A stretch of 64,000 nt of DNA from Mangifera indica (Eukaryota; Streptophyta; Magnoliopsida; Sapindales; Anacardiaceae): assembly GCF_011075055.1 (NCBI RefSeq), contig NC_058139.1:12607584-12671583 (forward strand). The letters are read 5' to 3'. Position numbers and translations under genes: made by a program. This document shows positions 49,832 to 63,255 of this stretch, piece by piece. The notes beneath the pieces are model-generated. The model was not told the origin of the DNA. It ran no database searches and worked only from the letters and a program-made list of their open reading frames with translations. Each line of letters begins with the position of its first letter. Positions within the stretch are counted from its first letter, which is position 1.

Positions 49832-51495
49832 ATGGTTAGCGTGGATCAAATTCGCAAGGCTCAACGTGCTGAAGGCACTGCCTCAATTCTTGCAATTGGA
49901 ACGGCCAATCCTCCAACTTATTATGATCAAAGCACATTTGCAGATAGATATTTCAGGATGACCAATAGCCAGCACATGACTGAGCATAAAATGAAAATGC
50001 AGCGCATGTGTAAGAAATGTTTCTACAGCTTTTTCTTTGTCCTTTTTAATTTTTGTTGCTTATAATATACCTTTTTCTATCTGCTAATTACTTCATATGT
50101 TTCCATTTTTGGTATTGTTTACAAATGAGTTTTCCAAGTTTAAGAATGTGCCATATGTGACCTAAACAAATAAGGATCATTTCTTAAATAGAAGTTCAAA
50201 AGTCATTTGAATTACTTGTTTTCAAAAGATTAAATAAACTTTTTGTATTAGCGAGAGCAAAGCATATAAACTTCATTGCTCTCTAAATTTAGACACCCCA
50301 TGTCATTTTACAAAAAAGAAATGAAGTAAATGAAAACCTTAAACATGAACCTTGAATTACTGCTGTAAAATCAGAATGATTTCATTTGAAGAGATCTTGT
50401 TTACGCATCTCAGCTCTTTGTATTTGTGAATATTATGGAGTTGTTGATGTGATCATGTAAGAAAAAAATTATATAACCAATATGTATCCAATCATCTCAG
50501 GTGCTAAAACTATGATAAAAAAGCGACACACGTATGTAACAGAGGAGTTTGTGAAAGAAAACCCATATTTGTGTGAATACAGTAAGCCTTCTTTAGATGC
50601 TAGACAAGATAAAGCGGCTGTACTAATATCAGAGCTAGGCAAGGAAGCTGCAACTAAGGCAATTGAGGAATGGGGCCAACCCAAGTCCAAAATCACCCAC
50701 TTAATTTGTTGTACCACTATGGGTGCTTTCTTACCTGGGATTGATTATAGAATTGTCAAACTCTTAGGCCTTGAGTTATCTATTAAGCGGCTCATGTTGT
50801 ATCAACAAGGTTGTAATGGAGGTGGCACTGTACTACGTATGGCCAAAGACCTAGCTGAGAACAATAAAGGTGCACGTGTCCTTATCGTTGTATCTGAGGT
50901 AACTATGATTGGTATGCATGGCCCTAATGTGTATGATATTGATGTTCTTGTGAGCCATTCCTTATTTGGTGATGGCTCGGCTGCTCTCATAGTTGGTGTA
51001 GATCCAGTGCTTGGTGTTGAAAAACCAATCTTTGAACTAGTTTCTACAGCCCCAATATTAGTGCCAAATAGTGCTGGGTCTATTACTGGAGCTATACGTG
51101 AGGGTGGACTACTAATTCATATTGGGAAGGAAGTTCCTGAACTTATTGCAAATAACATTGAGAAGAGATTGATTGAGGTATTCAAACCTCTTGGCATCTC
51201 TGATTGGAACTCAATCTTTTGGGCTGCACATCCTGGTGGGCCTGCAATTTTAGACCAAATCCAAGCCACGTTAGATCTTAAGCCAGAGAAATTACATGCC
51301 ACTAGACATGTTCTTGCCGAGTATGGTAACATGTCAAGTGTAACTGTATTATTTGTTTTGGATGAGATGAGGAAAAAATCAATTAAAGATGGACTCAAAA
51401 CCACAGGGGAAGGATTGGAATGGGGAGTGCTTTTTGGATTTGGTCCAGGACTTACTATTGAAACCGTGGTCCTTCACAGTGTTAATGTTGCTTAG
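49832..51495 (+). CDS. Type III polyketide synthase, chalcone synthase-like, copy 2
   Basis: Same structure as copy 1: exons 49832-50009 and 50501-51495, a 491-bp intron in the Cys60 codon, 390 residues. Catalytic Cys164, Phe215, His303 and Asn336 and the altered pocket (Met133, Leu137, Ile196, Gly197, Ser211, Ile265) are all retained. It differs from copy 1 at three residues: Lys88 for Thr, Tyr204 for Ser and Leu290 for Phe. Leu290 matches typical chalcone synthases, so Phe290 in copy 1 looks derived. Residue 204 lies in the loop before the Phe215 gatekeeper strand and might affect the pocket mouth. Exon 1 encodes an identical peptide in both copies. AATAAA at 51611-51616 may be the poly(A) signal. 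The gene is intact with no stop or frameshift. Its proximal promoter carries the long TA tract and its upstream region lacks 472 bp present at copy 1, so expression may differ. Confidence 0.95.
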
Positions 51496-52816
51496 GTGCT
51501 TCTATTATGTTTTTACTTTTATTTTATATTATTTATATTTCAATTTTTATTGATAAGGGTGTCTTGAGAGCTATGAGAAAGTTGTTATGTGATGACAATT
51601 ATATATAATTAATAAAACATCTTCTATTCTAGCTAGCTGATTTGGGTTTTTAATTATCTTAATTTATATTTATTTTTTTTCTAGTATTTCATAATTAACA
51701 ATTGTTTTTTTTCTTCTGGATTTTTTAAAAAAGAAAACATTATTATAAGTGATACATTAAATCATTAAAGATGGAATGGATTTTAAAATATTTGAAAATC
51801 ACTTATCATTATTAAAATTTAAGGGATAATGTTGATATGAATTTATGTACACCGACAAGAAATACATGAAGCTAGACCAAGCACAAGGATATGATAGTGG
51901 TGATTGAACTTAGTTGGTTAACTCTGTGTCAACTATAGTTCAATGATGAATTGATATGACGATGAATAAGTGAGATCAAGTGAGTGAGAGAGAAATACAA
52001 AAGTTTTTTATGTGGTTTGGCCCACTATTTGGAAATCTATGTCCATGGTTATATTATTTATGAACTTGGGAAGAATTTTGACTAAATATCAATTGTGTTA
52101 ATAAAAGAATAATTATTCTTGAATGAAGCCCCCTACTTCTATTCTATCTCTTATATTTATAAGATGAAAAGATAGTCACATGCAGATATAATATCAAAGT
52201 AATTATAATACAATTGTGAATCTAAAGATTTATTCCTATACTAATTGTAGAAAGATAAGATAACTACATTGATTGCATGATCCCAATTTGATAGGAGATG
52301 ATATTTTTTTTTCCTATAGACATGAGTTTGAATAGGAAAATAATCTTATAGATGCTGAGGATATAAATGTTCAAGTTTGAAGTGTGAAGATGTCTTGATT
52401 CTTTAGTGACCAGAGGCAGATAGAGGTGGGGACTTAAAAAAACCCTCAAGTTTAGAAATTTTTTCAATTTGACCTTGTCTACTAGTTTCAATTGTATAAT
52501 ATAATATGTCCCTCATTCCATTTTGAAAAAAAGTATTATACTCTCACTCTATACATTTAAAACGAAAGTTGCTACCAACCATTCTTCTCTTAAGCATTTT
52601 GGCTAGTGCTAAGTATTGAAAATTTTGATACACCTTTGTTAAAGATTTGAATAGAACAACTCTTATAGTACACCCTAAAGATGAAATCACATTGAGATTG
52701 TTTTCGAAGAAGAAAGAAAATCACACCGTGACATTCTAATAAAATATCAAAAAATGTATGAATATGTTGTTTTTTGGTTTAATGAATTTGATCAATAGTT
52801 AAATGATAGTTTGGTT

Positions 52817-53348
52817 GTTTATAGAGGTGGATATGAGTTGAGTTTGGCTCTAGTTTATTGAGCAAAAATTAAACGTGGCTCAAGATCGACTGAAATAAAA
52901 AATAGTTTGGTTCGATTTGAGCATAGTTTGAATTCATGACTTAAATCGATAGTTCAAATTCATAGCTTAGATTTATGGTTTAAGTTCATGACATATTTAT
53001 AAAACAATATTGTTTTGTCTATCATTTGAGTAAAACAATATCGTTTTGTCAATGAACTATAAACTTATACCATAAATGTAAGTCACGATTTTGAGTGACC
53101 AATTTGAGCTATGAATTCATGCCAAATTTGAGCCATGAATCCAAAATATATATTTGAGCTATGAATTCAAGTCAAACTTAAGATGAACATCTCTAGCTCG
53201 AGTTTAGTTCAATTTTGAATATGAGTCAAATCTTCCCACTAAAATTTTGCTTAAATTCAAACTAAATGAATTTGAGTCAAGAAGAACTGTGCCAAGTTGA
53301 CTTCTAAGATGAGCTAATCCAGTTCAGATCTAACCCTAATTGTTTATA
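52817..53348. mobile_element. Foldback element with AGCTCGAG arm, unit 2 copy
   Basis: Copy of 27717-28248 with roughly 3% substitutions. A few changes pair poorly in the hairpin, so its structure is not being conserved. Confidence 0.55.
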
Positions 53349-54614
53349 TAGAGAAGGAAGTCTGTCATAATATAGATAACAAAATCATTCTTTAATACTT
53401 TCAAAAAGATAAAATCATATCGAGGACAATTATGAATGTATTAGTTAATGATTATTTTATTAATATGAATATTTATGTTTATTTTTATTTAAAATTTATA
53501 TGTCTTATTCTGACCTTAATCTCCTTAAGTTTCATTTTTGGGTTTGCCATTGTTGGTGACCTTCTAAAATTGAAAATTATTGAAGTTTGGAATAAGAAAG
53601 AGAAAGAGAGAAAGTGAAAAGAATTTGTATATATTAAGCGAATTGCATCTTCACAAAATGAATTTTCAAACTTTAGAATTAAAGATTACCCTTTTTCATA
53701 GTCATATGAATATGAACCTTTGTGGGAATTTATTAAAAATCTTAAACAATATTTACTAATTGGCTCATCAAACAAATTTTACTTTACTAGTTAAACTTTC
53801 CATGTAAACTTCTCATTTATTCTTTTTATTGATGTGATTTCTCTCACCAATTGATGTCCACAATTCTCAGTTTTACATAAAATAGATTACGATAATAATG
53901 ATTATAATATAAAAAGACTCTAGTTAGTTTGTTATGGTGTTTGAGAGAATAAATAAAAATAAATAAAATAATTTATGAGACACAAAGTTTTTAATGTGGT
54001 TCGTCTAAATAATAGAAATTCTTATCTCTACAATATTGTTACTAATATAGTGTATTACAAGAAATTAGTATTAAGATGATGTTTTGTAGTGTTGCTTAGA
54101 GAGAGAGAAAGAGAGAGACAGTGTGTGTTGCATCCATTTGTAGTATTTTGTTTTAGGAGAACCTTTTCTACTTCATGGAGTATGGAGCTAAGGATCATCA
54201 AATCACTTGTCAAGGCATCTATATCTTGAATAGATTTTAGTAGGTTGCAAACTATTGAATAGAGACATTCATTTAATGCTTGTAGAAGTCAAATTGTCCT
54301 TCTCGAGACTTAGTTCTATAACCTACAAGCTAGAGTACTACTTTATTATCTACTAGTTATTAGTTATAGTCATATTTCGAGAGTTAACTTTGTAGAAAAC
54401 TTTTTAAATATGTAACACTTGCTTCTGCATTCTAGAAGCGCGAACAAGATTTCAAAAAATTAAAAATTCATTTGCTACATGAAGATCTTGTTATATTTTT
54501 TAGATTTTGCAAGTTGATATTATTATGACTTGAAACACTTTGAACAATATCTACATCTTATCATTTCAGTTTTCTATTGAAACACGGTAAGTTGTAATCT
54601 GTTTGCAATTTAGT

Positions 54615-54780
54615 ATGTTAATTTGGGAATTAAGAGTGCCAATTTTGGAACAAACTGCATGCGACCATGCTTAATATATTGATTTTTTAAAAACTTTGTT
54701 TGGTTTCCAATGGGTGATGTGATTTATACCCACCTATTTTATAGGAAGCCTTAATAAAAATACTCTTACAATTATTAAAA
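54615..54780 (+). promoter_or_regulatory. Promoter-like block 2, unit 2 copy
   Basis: Copy of 29512-29677 with the TATA-like cctattttataggaagcc core preserved. Confidence 0.35.
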
Positions 54781-55627
54781 AGCCGAAGGACTATGTCCCA
54801 CTCAAGTTTTGGTGAAATAACAAATATATACTTATAGGAGATAAAAAGCTCAAATACTTATACAAGTTTTAATTTGTTAGGACATATCTACAAATTTTTT
54901 ATTAGGGTTAAAGAGTAAAATAGTTATTTTACTAATAATATTAAAATAATTAAAATAATATCTTATTTTCTACTCTTTAGTTTGAAAAATTAATAATTTT
55001 CTTCTAGATTAAGTTTTGAAAAATTTACTTTTCCTTCCTAGGATACCAAATCTAAAATTTTGTAACTTTCTCCGATGAATGATGACCCAATGACGGACGA
55101 ACAAGATAAAGTCGTCCAAAGGACTACAACCGTTGTCTAAGGATGATGAGCATCGTCCAAGGCACAACTACCATTGTCTAAGGACGACAAGCGTCATCTA
55201 GATCTGGAGACGCTTCATCACCTTCACTGGACGATGCTTATTTGTCTAGATTTGGACAATACTTAGTCGTCTAACGAAGAACGACAAGTGTCGTCTAGAT
55301 TTGGATTACCCTCATTGCCCATCAATACACCTTATTGATCGCTAGTGACCAGAAGAAAGGGTGAAAAAAAAAATTAGAGATTTGGGAGGGGGGGGGAGTC
55401 ACTTTTCAAAGTTTAAGTATGAGGTGAAATATTAATTTTTAAAAATTAAGGAGAAAATGAGATAAAATTATATATTTCTTAATATTATTATTAAATAATG
55501 ATTTTACTTTATCTTTAATATAAATTTAACCAAAATTTAGGAATGGATGGGTATTTAAGTTTTTCCACTATCACAAGTATATTTTTGAAATTAAGTTAAA
55601 ACTAAGGTGGGAAATGGTCCTTTGCCT
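54781..55627. mobile_element. Mutator-like GGCC-family element, unit 2 copy (847 bp)
   Basis: Copy of 29678-30526. The left target repeat has mutated to ttattaaaa (54772-54780) while the right remains ttattaaga (55628-55636). Confidence 0.85.
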
Positions 55628-55804
55628 TTATTAAGAACATCTTATAAAATTATTCAATGGATTTCATTCTTTTTGGTGGTGATAAATAGTCCCCACTAAT
55701 TGCCTTTCCAACCTCCCTTTTTATATATATATATATATAGAAACAATTTTTACTGTAATATCCTTAAGAATGATTTCCCCTAAAAAAATTGGAGCACATT
55801 TGGA

Positions 55805-56295
55805 GAATGAGGATTTGAATTTTAGCCATTTTCTTCCTTTAACCTTCTTCAATTATTAAGACTTTCAGTAACTACATTATAATTTAAAGTTGGCCAGAAG
55901 ACTAATTCCCACATAAGATTTGCTCTGTTGTCAAATTCTCACTTATAAAATTTTAAAAATTTGAATATTTATTCTTCAACTATTAATATTAATATTAATG
56001 AAATCTGTTAATAATAAGAAAATAATTGTTTTTATATACAGTAACAGTAAATTCATTTTAAATGTATTTAGTAATTAAAAATCCAATTTTTACAAATTGA
56101 TTTTGAAACAAAATAAATGATGCACAAGAAAAGGCAGCTGAAGAAAAAACAGATTTTTTACCTTTGTCCAATCCTTTTTTGACACCTAGTATAACAAACA
56201 AAATTTTAGTGTTTGGAAACAAATTGCTCAACGATTGTTTACTAAGGGTTGGGGTGGCTTCCTATATGTCATGGGCACATGCCTTTGGGAAATAT
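55805..56295. other. Original right flank of the duplication, with a GGCC-family left end
   Basis: Single-copy flank. ggccagaagactaattcccac at 55892 is a GGCC-family left TIR, but no right partner is found before the hAT element at 56296, so it is probably truncated. No gene. Confidence 0.5.
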
Positions 56296-58392
56296 CAAGG
56301 TTTTTAAAATATGATCAGAGTAAAATCATTTTAAGTATTGCTTTTAATCAAATTAATTAGATTGTTTGGATTAATTGATTTGATTGAAATTCTAATTGTA
56401 TGTAATAATCTAAAAAAATTATATTTAATTATATATGTTTTACATACTAAATTTTATATTTTGCATACTTTTCATAATTAACAAAATATATATTATTGAA
56501 CATTAATTTAATAAGTAATAATCAATAACTTTGCATAAAAAAAATATGTATTTAAAAAATTCAATTCAACAAACATATACGTTATTGAACACCCAAACAA
56601 AACACAAATCTAATAAATGCATTAAATAAAATATAACACCAACCAACTAACATAAAAATTATTGAATAAATAATATTCAATTCTACATTTAACAAAACAT
56701 ATAAAAAATATAATTCGTTTAACATAAAGTTTAATAAATGAGTAATTGATCATTCTTCTTCATCACTAATGGTAAAAGATCATGTTATCGCTTATGTTGC
56801 ACCTTCCACATTTGTTCAGCTTCTACAGCATCCTCTTCAATAACATTATCTATAAAATTTATAGTTGAATTTTTTATTTTCTTTCACCCTAAAAATCAAT
56901 CATTTATGCAAGTATATAAATATTTGTATAAGTGTCAAAAAAAAGTTTTTACCTAAAAAATTATGTGAAAAATCATAAATCGTTGGATCATTATTGATGG
57001 GAATAGATTCCTCTCCATAAAACATTTGATCCAATTCATTTGCAGTAAATTCATTGAACTCCTCTTCCTCATCCAATATCCATAATTCGATTTTATTGAT
57101 ATTTTCATTATCAATTGGGTCAAAATTTGATTCGTTGTAACATAACCTAAATAGTCAAAATGAGAAGAAGTAAAGAATTATAATAGTAAAGAGCAATATA
57201 ACAATAGCTAATAAGCAGAGTAAAATCATATTGTAAATAATCAATCAATGTGATAAAATACTCATAATAAAAATATTAAAAAATGTAATGATGCATAAAT
57301 AACAATTGTGTTACCTATTTTGCGACCGTAAATTATCATAAATAAAAACAAGATCATTTACACGTTGATACTCTAATCTATTTTTCCTCTTAGTATGTAT
57401 TTATTCAAAAACACTCCAATTACACTCACAACTTGAAGATGTTGAAGTTTAACTGACAATTTTAATTGCAGGCTACTATAATTTGGGAGTACTGTATTCA
57501 TATGTTCTCCACTATTCATCTGATACAAAATAACATGTAAATAATTATGTAATAGAATTTCATAAATTAGAAAAAGAATTGAGACATAAAAAACATATAA
57601 ATTAAATTTATACTAGGTCACGTGGTTTTGCACGTTTCAATAGCAAGTTGACATGAGAAACTCCTCTCACAATCACGAAACATTCGACTCTTTTCCACTA
57701 ACTTTGTCTTACTAACATTAAACATACATGTTTTACTCTCAAGAACATCTAGGAAAACCTACAATACATTTGGTTTTGTGCAAAAAGATTCATGATCATA
57801 CTGAAAAGTAGGATTCAAGTAATATGTAGCTGCATGAATACCTCGATACAATGTCCTATCCCACCTCAACTTGATTATTTGAGTATAAGGCTTGTATAAT
57901 TTCTTTTTATTCTTGAACAATTTTTTTTATCCCCAACCTAGCTTTATATATTCTATCATAGACATATCCTAATGAAGGTCTCTCATCTGAGTCTATAATA
58001 CAAAGCAAATGCATCAGATGACCCATAACTTTTACAATATACCTATTTCATTCCAAAAATCATTATTCAGAATTATGGGCACAACCTATTGGCCTTGATT
58101 ACTCTTTGCATATTTGGAATCAATAAAAAATCTATCAGTAACCATCGCTTTTAAGTCATGTTTATGCTCAAAAAAGCTTTGTAATGTGATTAAAGTCATA
58201 GCAAAATGGGTTGCACTAGGGCGTATAATTTCTCTCCATCCTTCTCTTTTTTTCAACTAAGCTATCAATAATGTATGATTATAAATAAACTTTGTCATAA
58301 GAGATGCGTATTTGGAAATTCTAACAATGTGATCAATTTCACCAATATCTTTCAAAATCAAATTAGTATAGTGTGTTGCATAAGGTGACCAA

Positions 58393-60333
58393 TGTAACAT
58401 CCCTCCCTAGAAGTACTACCCATCGAAGGAGAAATGTTACAAATTAATATTCGGAGCATCTATTTTTTTTCTTTTTAAAAATACTTTAAAATAAACGCAT
58501 CATTAAAAGTGTTTAGGAAGTATTCTAAGAAAACTGAAAATCTGGAAGCGAACAAAAGATGTATATACTCATATGAAAACTCATCTGAAAGCATCTACAA
58601 ACAGGGAGTAATCATATGCAACTGTACCATAATCTCAAAAAGTCAAAAGTCGACAAGAACATGCCACTGTATGCATGTAATATAAACCAGAGATAACCTA
58701 CTCCACTCGGATCTACCTACGTTGACCTGACCCTGCCTCGCAGTTACCTTGATCACTTGTACCTGCAATCAGGAAAGAAAAGGGAGTGAGTGATAAGAAC
58801 ACACAGTAAGGGGAAAGAATCAAGTAAACTATCTTTTTTTTTCCTGTTCTAACTCACTTTTGGGACTCAACCTCACATCATAACCTCTATAAGAGATTGA
58901 GGGGGTAATTTAGTTCACTCTTTACTATTTGGGTCATCTATTTGATACTTTTTGGAAGCTAACTATAGGGATTTGACACTTTTCTAAGTTCAAGCTCTTT
59001 TGTCTTTCACTACACTATTTCTGAATCTGAATTGAGCTCTACTGCGAGCATGCTCTACTGCGAGCGGACCCTACTAAGGGTCTATGTCCTACTATGGACG
59101 TGTCCTACTGCGGACGTGCCCTACTGCGGGCTGTGTAGTGTAAAGTGCCCCCTCATAGTTTATAGCATGCATGCGGGTCTTATATCTTACTAATTTTGCT
59201 TCCATTTAAATTTATTCATAACTCACCAGACATTACTCTTGGGACGACTTCTAAATCTTGAGCCCCAAATTCTTTTTCTTTTCTTCTTCTTTTTTTTTTT
59301 TTTTATCCTTTCTTTCCTTTCCTTTCCTTTCCTTTCCTTTCCTTTCTTTTCTTTCTTCTTCATTTCTTTCTTTCTTTCCTGCCCAAAACTACGAAATACT
59401 GTTCACAGAACATTCATTTAGCAGGGCAGCCTTCTTTTTCATACAATTTAACAGCCCAAACGATTTCTAATTCATACAAGCTATATATCGTTGAAACGAG
59501 GATTCAAAGATCTTTCCAACAAGCTATAATACCACTCATAATTCAATAGATAAGGCAATCAAAACGTGAGATAAAATCAGTGGCAAAAACTGCCTCCCCT
59601 GTTTATTTGGTAAAATAGTCCTTGCGGTTCATGCAATATTTAACAATCCAAATGATCCCCAATTCATACAAGTTATATATCACTGAAAAGAGAATTCAAA
59701 GAGCTTTCCAAAGAGATATAATAGCACTCATAATTCCATAGATAAGGCAGCCAAAACATGGGACGAACTCCGTGGCAAAAACTGTAAATATCATGCAACT
59801 TTCTGCCATGAACAAAATAACACACATAGACATTCCAAATGGCAAAACAACATTCCTCAACTTCAAATTCATCATTTATAACATAGATCCAAGAAACAAA
59901 AAGCCTAAAACATGTAACATATCAAGGAGGATACCCCTTACCTTGTTTCAAGTCAAATCTTTGCAAGTTGGTTTCCTCCTCTTTGTTTTGCTTCCTTTAT
60001 CACCAAGATCACTTTAAATCAATACCAAAACACACTAACATATTCACATAACATTCATATAAACATAGATAAAAGGAGAAGGAAGGAGATCTTTGGTTAC
60101 CAAAGCTTCCAAGGTGCTTCTCTTTTTTTTCTTTTTATTTTATCTTCCAATATCTCTTCAATTTCTTCCCTTTGCTTCACAAAACAAAACAAAAGAACAT
60201 GAAGGAGGCTGGCTGCTAGAGCTTTATGGGAGAAGAAGATGATAGAAAAACTTGAAGCTTCCTTTTGTCTTTTGTCTTTTTTATAAACATCTTTATCTCT
60301 TTTTTCTTTTTCTTTTTCTTTTTGACTTTTTTG

Positions 60334-60414
<81 letters not shown>

Positions 60415-60507
60415 CACACCCATACATATATATATTTAAAATGGGAAAAATCTCAAAATAGGGTCAAAAGACATAATTACCTCTGGAATATATCTGAGGG
60501 TATTACA
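58393..60507. mobile_element. Solo LTR, gypsy type, inside the hAT transposase (2,115 bp)
   Basis: Begins TGTAACATCCCTCCC and ends GAGGGTATTACA, so it has TG...CA ends with a short inverted repeat. The exact 5-bp duplication accaa flanks it at 58388-58392 and 60508-60512. Interior features: short tandem words ctactgcgagc / ctactgcggacgtg (59038-59135), a pyrimidine-only tract (59270-59380), a direct repeat of about 130 bp (59460-59590 and 59640-59772) and a TA tract (60338-60413). No gag-pol, so it formed by LTR-LTR recombination. Transcriptional orientation is not certain. Confidence 0.9.
60338..60413. repeat. TA microsatellite in the solo LTR
   Basis: About 38 TA units. The Tyr-Ile open frames on both strands here are artefacts of the repeat. 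Confidence 0.95.
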
Positions 60508-61510
60508 ACCAAGTAATAGTTTTATATTTTTCACACAATAATCCTCTAGTTGTTTTATAATTAGCTCCATTATTAGTTACAAAATGGACAATACTCTTAG
60601 GCCCAACGCATAATACTATTTCCTCAAATAACCCAAATAATGTGTTTGCCCCCTTTACAACATCAGATGCATCCACTGATTTGATAAAACAAATCCCTTT
60701 TGGACAATATACTAGAATATTTACCAACGACCTACTAGAAATGCCTATCCAACTATCAACCAATTTTTTCTGTAACTATCAATAAGTAATTGCATTTCCT
60801 TCTTTGAATCATTGAACAAATTCACTTATGCTTCATAATATGTCGGTTGCTTATATCCAAGCGCAATTGAAGTTATTGCATTTAACATAAGTTGGAAATA
60901 AATAGAATGTATTAAGAGGGATGCAAACATCATATAAGAACCTCATAACAACCATGTTGGCTCTCCATTTGGCTTCGTTTCCAGCCAAAACACTCCGTAT
61001 TGAAGGTTAAGCCCTATTAGTAGTCCTTGGAGCAAAAAAATCACCAACCCCAATCGATCTTTTTCTTTTTGGATAATTTGTAAGTCTAATTTGTTTTCTA
61101 GAAAATCTAATACCAGTATTGCCTTCAGTCATGTTCATAGGAGGAGACAACCCTTCAAATTCTTCAACTGCAGTATCACTCTCAAATGAATGTATAATAG
61201 CACCAAAAGGAGTTGCAAGCCTATGAAATTCTTGTCTTTCTTTATTTTTCGCTACAATCTCATCTACTGCATTCACCATTTGATATCTAACATAATGAGG
61301 AACTTTAGTGCATGAACCAACATCTCCTTTTTTCCTAGCCAAATGTTGTTTCATTTTATATACACCCCATTTTCTAGTTGTCTTACCACAATATAAATAA
61401 TTCAACATCTTCCTTCCATTCTCATCTATACTCTCAAAAACATGTGCCCAAGCAATATCACCTTTCACTCGATATGGTGTCGAAGAAATCTCAGATCCAA
61501 ATGATGACAT

Positions 61511-63015
61511 ACTTTCACTTTATCTATATATTGCATAGAAAAATAACAATAAAATCAAAATACTAATTAATATATACTAAGCATCAAGAACAAAAAAATT
61601 TTATAATTCGCATCTGTAATGGTTGAATTATGAAATAAAATTTTTGTGTATATGAGTAGTAAAGTAAATAATAAATACCACTTATGCAAATAAATGTGCA
61701 TATTTTTATCATATTATATATTAGGTTTTTAAAGTATAACTTTTAATTTTAAAATTTAATACCAACAATATTTGTTATATGAAAGTCGAAGACTCAAAAA
61801 CTCATAATCAATTTTATCATTCAATTCAACTGTTGAATTTTAACATACATAACTCCATACATTCGTTATAAACAATAATATTCATAATTTGATCACTAAG
61901 CTGACTTGATGAAATAAAATTGCCATACATTGATTCATTATATATAAATAGGGTATCACAAAAGATTGATATCTAACTTCCAAATTTTTGGAAACTAACC
62001 ATATTATGAATGAAATACATTCAGCTCAGACATCCAATACAGATACATAATAAAATTACAAATTAACAATAAGTCAATTAAACATTAACAATAATATATT
62101 GAATTGACAAAAATGATAAGTTAATTACAAATTAACAATAACAAATTGACCTATTATCAAACACCAAAAATCATAACACAAACTGACAAGCTTTAAAAGC
62201 CAAAACCTATTAAATTAAAATTTAAAATATTACAATGTTGATTTACTGTACATTATTTGATCAAATTATTAGAAGAAAAAATTTAAAAAAACACTATACA
62301 ATATGCTTTAGAGTTGAAATATATAGTATATAAAACAAACATTTTAATTTCAACAAACCATTTACAAAGCACAAACAGGTTTAATTTAAATACTATTTGA
62401 ACTTCAAACAGTATATAACCAGTGTTGATAGCTTAGCCATCAAATAGTAATAAGTATATATACAGTTTGAACTTCAAATAAATTTCAAAATTTAAACAAA
62501 CAGTTTACAATGTCTTACAAAAGACCAGTGTGCTGTCATTGCTGTTGATTTATAATCACCAGTCATCAGCTACCGTTTGAACCTAAGAAGTCGCTGTGAA
62601 AGTTTACAAATATAGCCATAGATACTCTTGTCTTGTGAGCCTGTGATTGAATCCAACACCCCTTGGCATCGTTGTCGTCATCGACAGACGTTTTTAAACC
62701 ATCGTCGGCAAGAGTTGAATCAATGGCGCTTTGAATTTGTGAAGTTGGATAATGTTGTCCCCTATAGGAACTGCGCTTCTGTGTGCATAGCAAGGAAGAA
62801 GAAAGGAATAAAACTTTTATTTTATATGAAAACCTTGAACTGGAAATAGCCTAAACCGGGTTGGACCACGGTTTAGGTGTGAACTGATTGTTCAACCATG
62901 GTTCAACTTGATTCTAAGCTTAAAACGATTTTATCTTCTATGGTATTCGTCTAGAATGTCGGCTTATAGGCTGACTGATTTGATTGATCGTTCTGATTTG
63001 GTTTTTTAATCCTTG
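61511..63015. other. 5' region of the hAT element
   Basis: Non-coding upstream part of the minus-strand transposase. It is AT-rich up to about 62500, then a more GC-balanced part (62560-62800) with short overlapping frames that show no family likeness. The segment 62850-62960 has accgggttggaccacggttt, a subterminal motif style seen in hAT elements. Confidence 0.5.
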
Positions 63016-63255
63016 GGAAATATAATCAACATATTGAACAAAAATTTAGTGACAAATTTCGAATTTTAAAATGCCAACGGTGTTAGACACAATTAATGTG
63101 TCATAATTAAAATTGACATTGATGGTTGAGAGAATTTCGACAGTAATAGATGGATAAGATTAGTTTAGAAAGTGTTAGCAAATATAATCGTGACACATCG
63201 AGGGTGATTTTGTCATTTCTCATTGAAAGAGTAAAAATCTTTGAATTAAAAAATA

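Larger units (their letters stand above)
57005..61510 (-). pseudogene. hAT transposase pseudogene (BED zinc finger, DUF659, hAT dimerisation)
   Basis: Read downwards from the Met at 61510. Residues 1-167 (61510-61007) contain a BED-type finger (DIAWAHVFE, YCGKTTRKWGVYKMKQHLA, GDVGSC); the first zinc Cys is replaced by Tyr (YLYC). After a frameshift, a KWRANMVVMRFLYDVCIPLN-like stretch leads to 60763-60503 with DSWIGISSRSLVNILVYCPKGICFIKSVDASD and VTNNGANY, the DUF659 core. The solo LTR interrupts right after CEKYKTITW. Beyond it, at 58387, WSPYATH, DIGEID and later WREIIRPSATHFAMTLITLQS and DSDERPSLGYVYDRIYKARLGIKK (about 57990-57920) follow. The family's dimerisation end is near 57450-57320 (CNWSVFE-IHTKRKNRLEYQRVNDLVFIYDNLR) and an acidic tail EEEEFNEF at about 57060. 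Stops and frameshifts make it inactive. Confidence 0.85.
56296..63015 (-). mobile_element. Complete hAT transposon with nested solo LTR (6,720 bp)
   Basis: The exact 8-bp direct repeat ggaaatat flanks it at 56288-56295 and 63016-63023. The ends CAAGGTTTTTAAAATATGAT and the reverse complement of the right end (CAAGGATTAAAAAACCAAAT) are imperfect TIRs that both reach ATCAGA. The interior carries a minus-strand hAT transposase relic. Without the nested LTR the element would be about 4.6 kb, normal for an autonomous hAT. Confidence 0.85.

Noticed and set aside
59239..59470. Phe/Ser-rich frames of 60 and 70 codons
   Set aside because: Translation of a pyrimidine-only tract inside an LTR, with overlapping frames and no conserved content.
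60216..60461. Tyr-Ile rich frames on both strands
   Set aside because: Artefacts of the TA tract and neighbouring pyrimidine tract in the solo LTR.
62566..62849. Overlapping 75- and 73-codon frames on opposite strands
   Set aside because: No family likeness. They lie in the non-coding 5' part of the hAT element.
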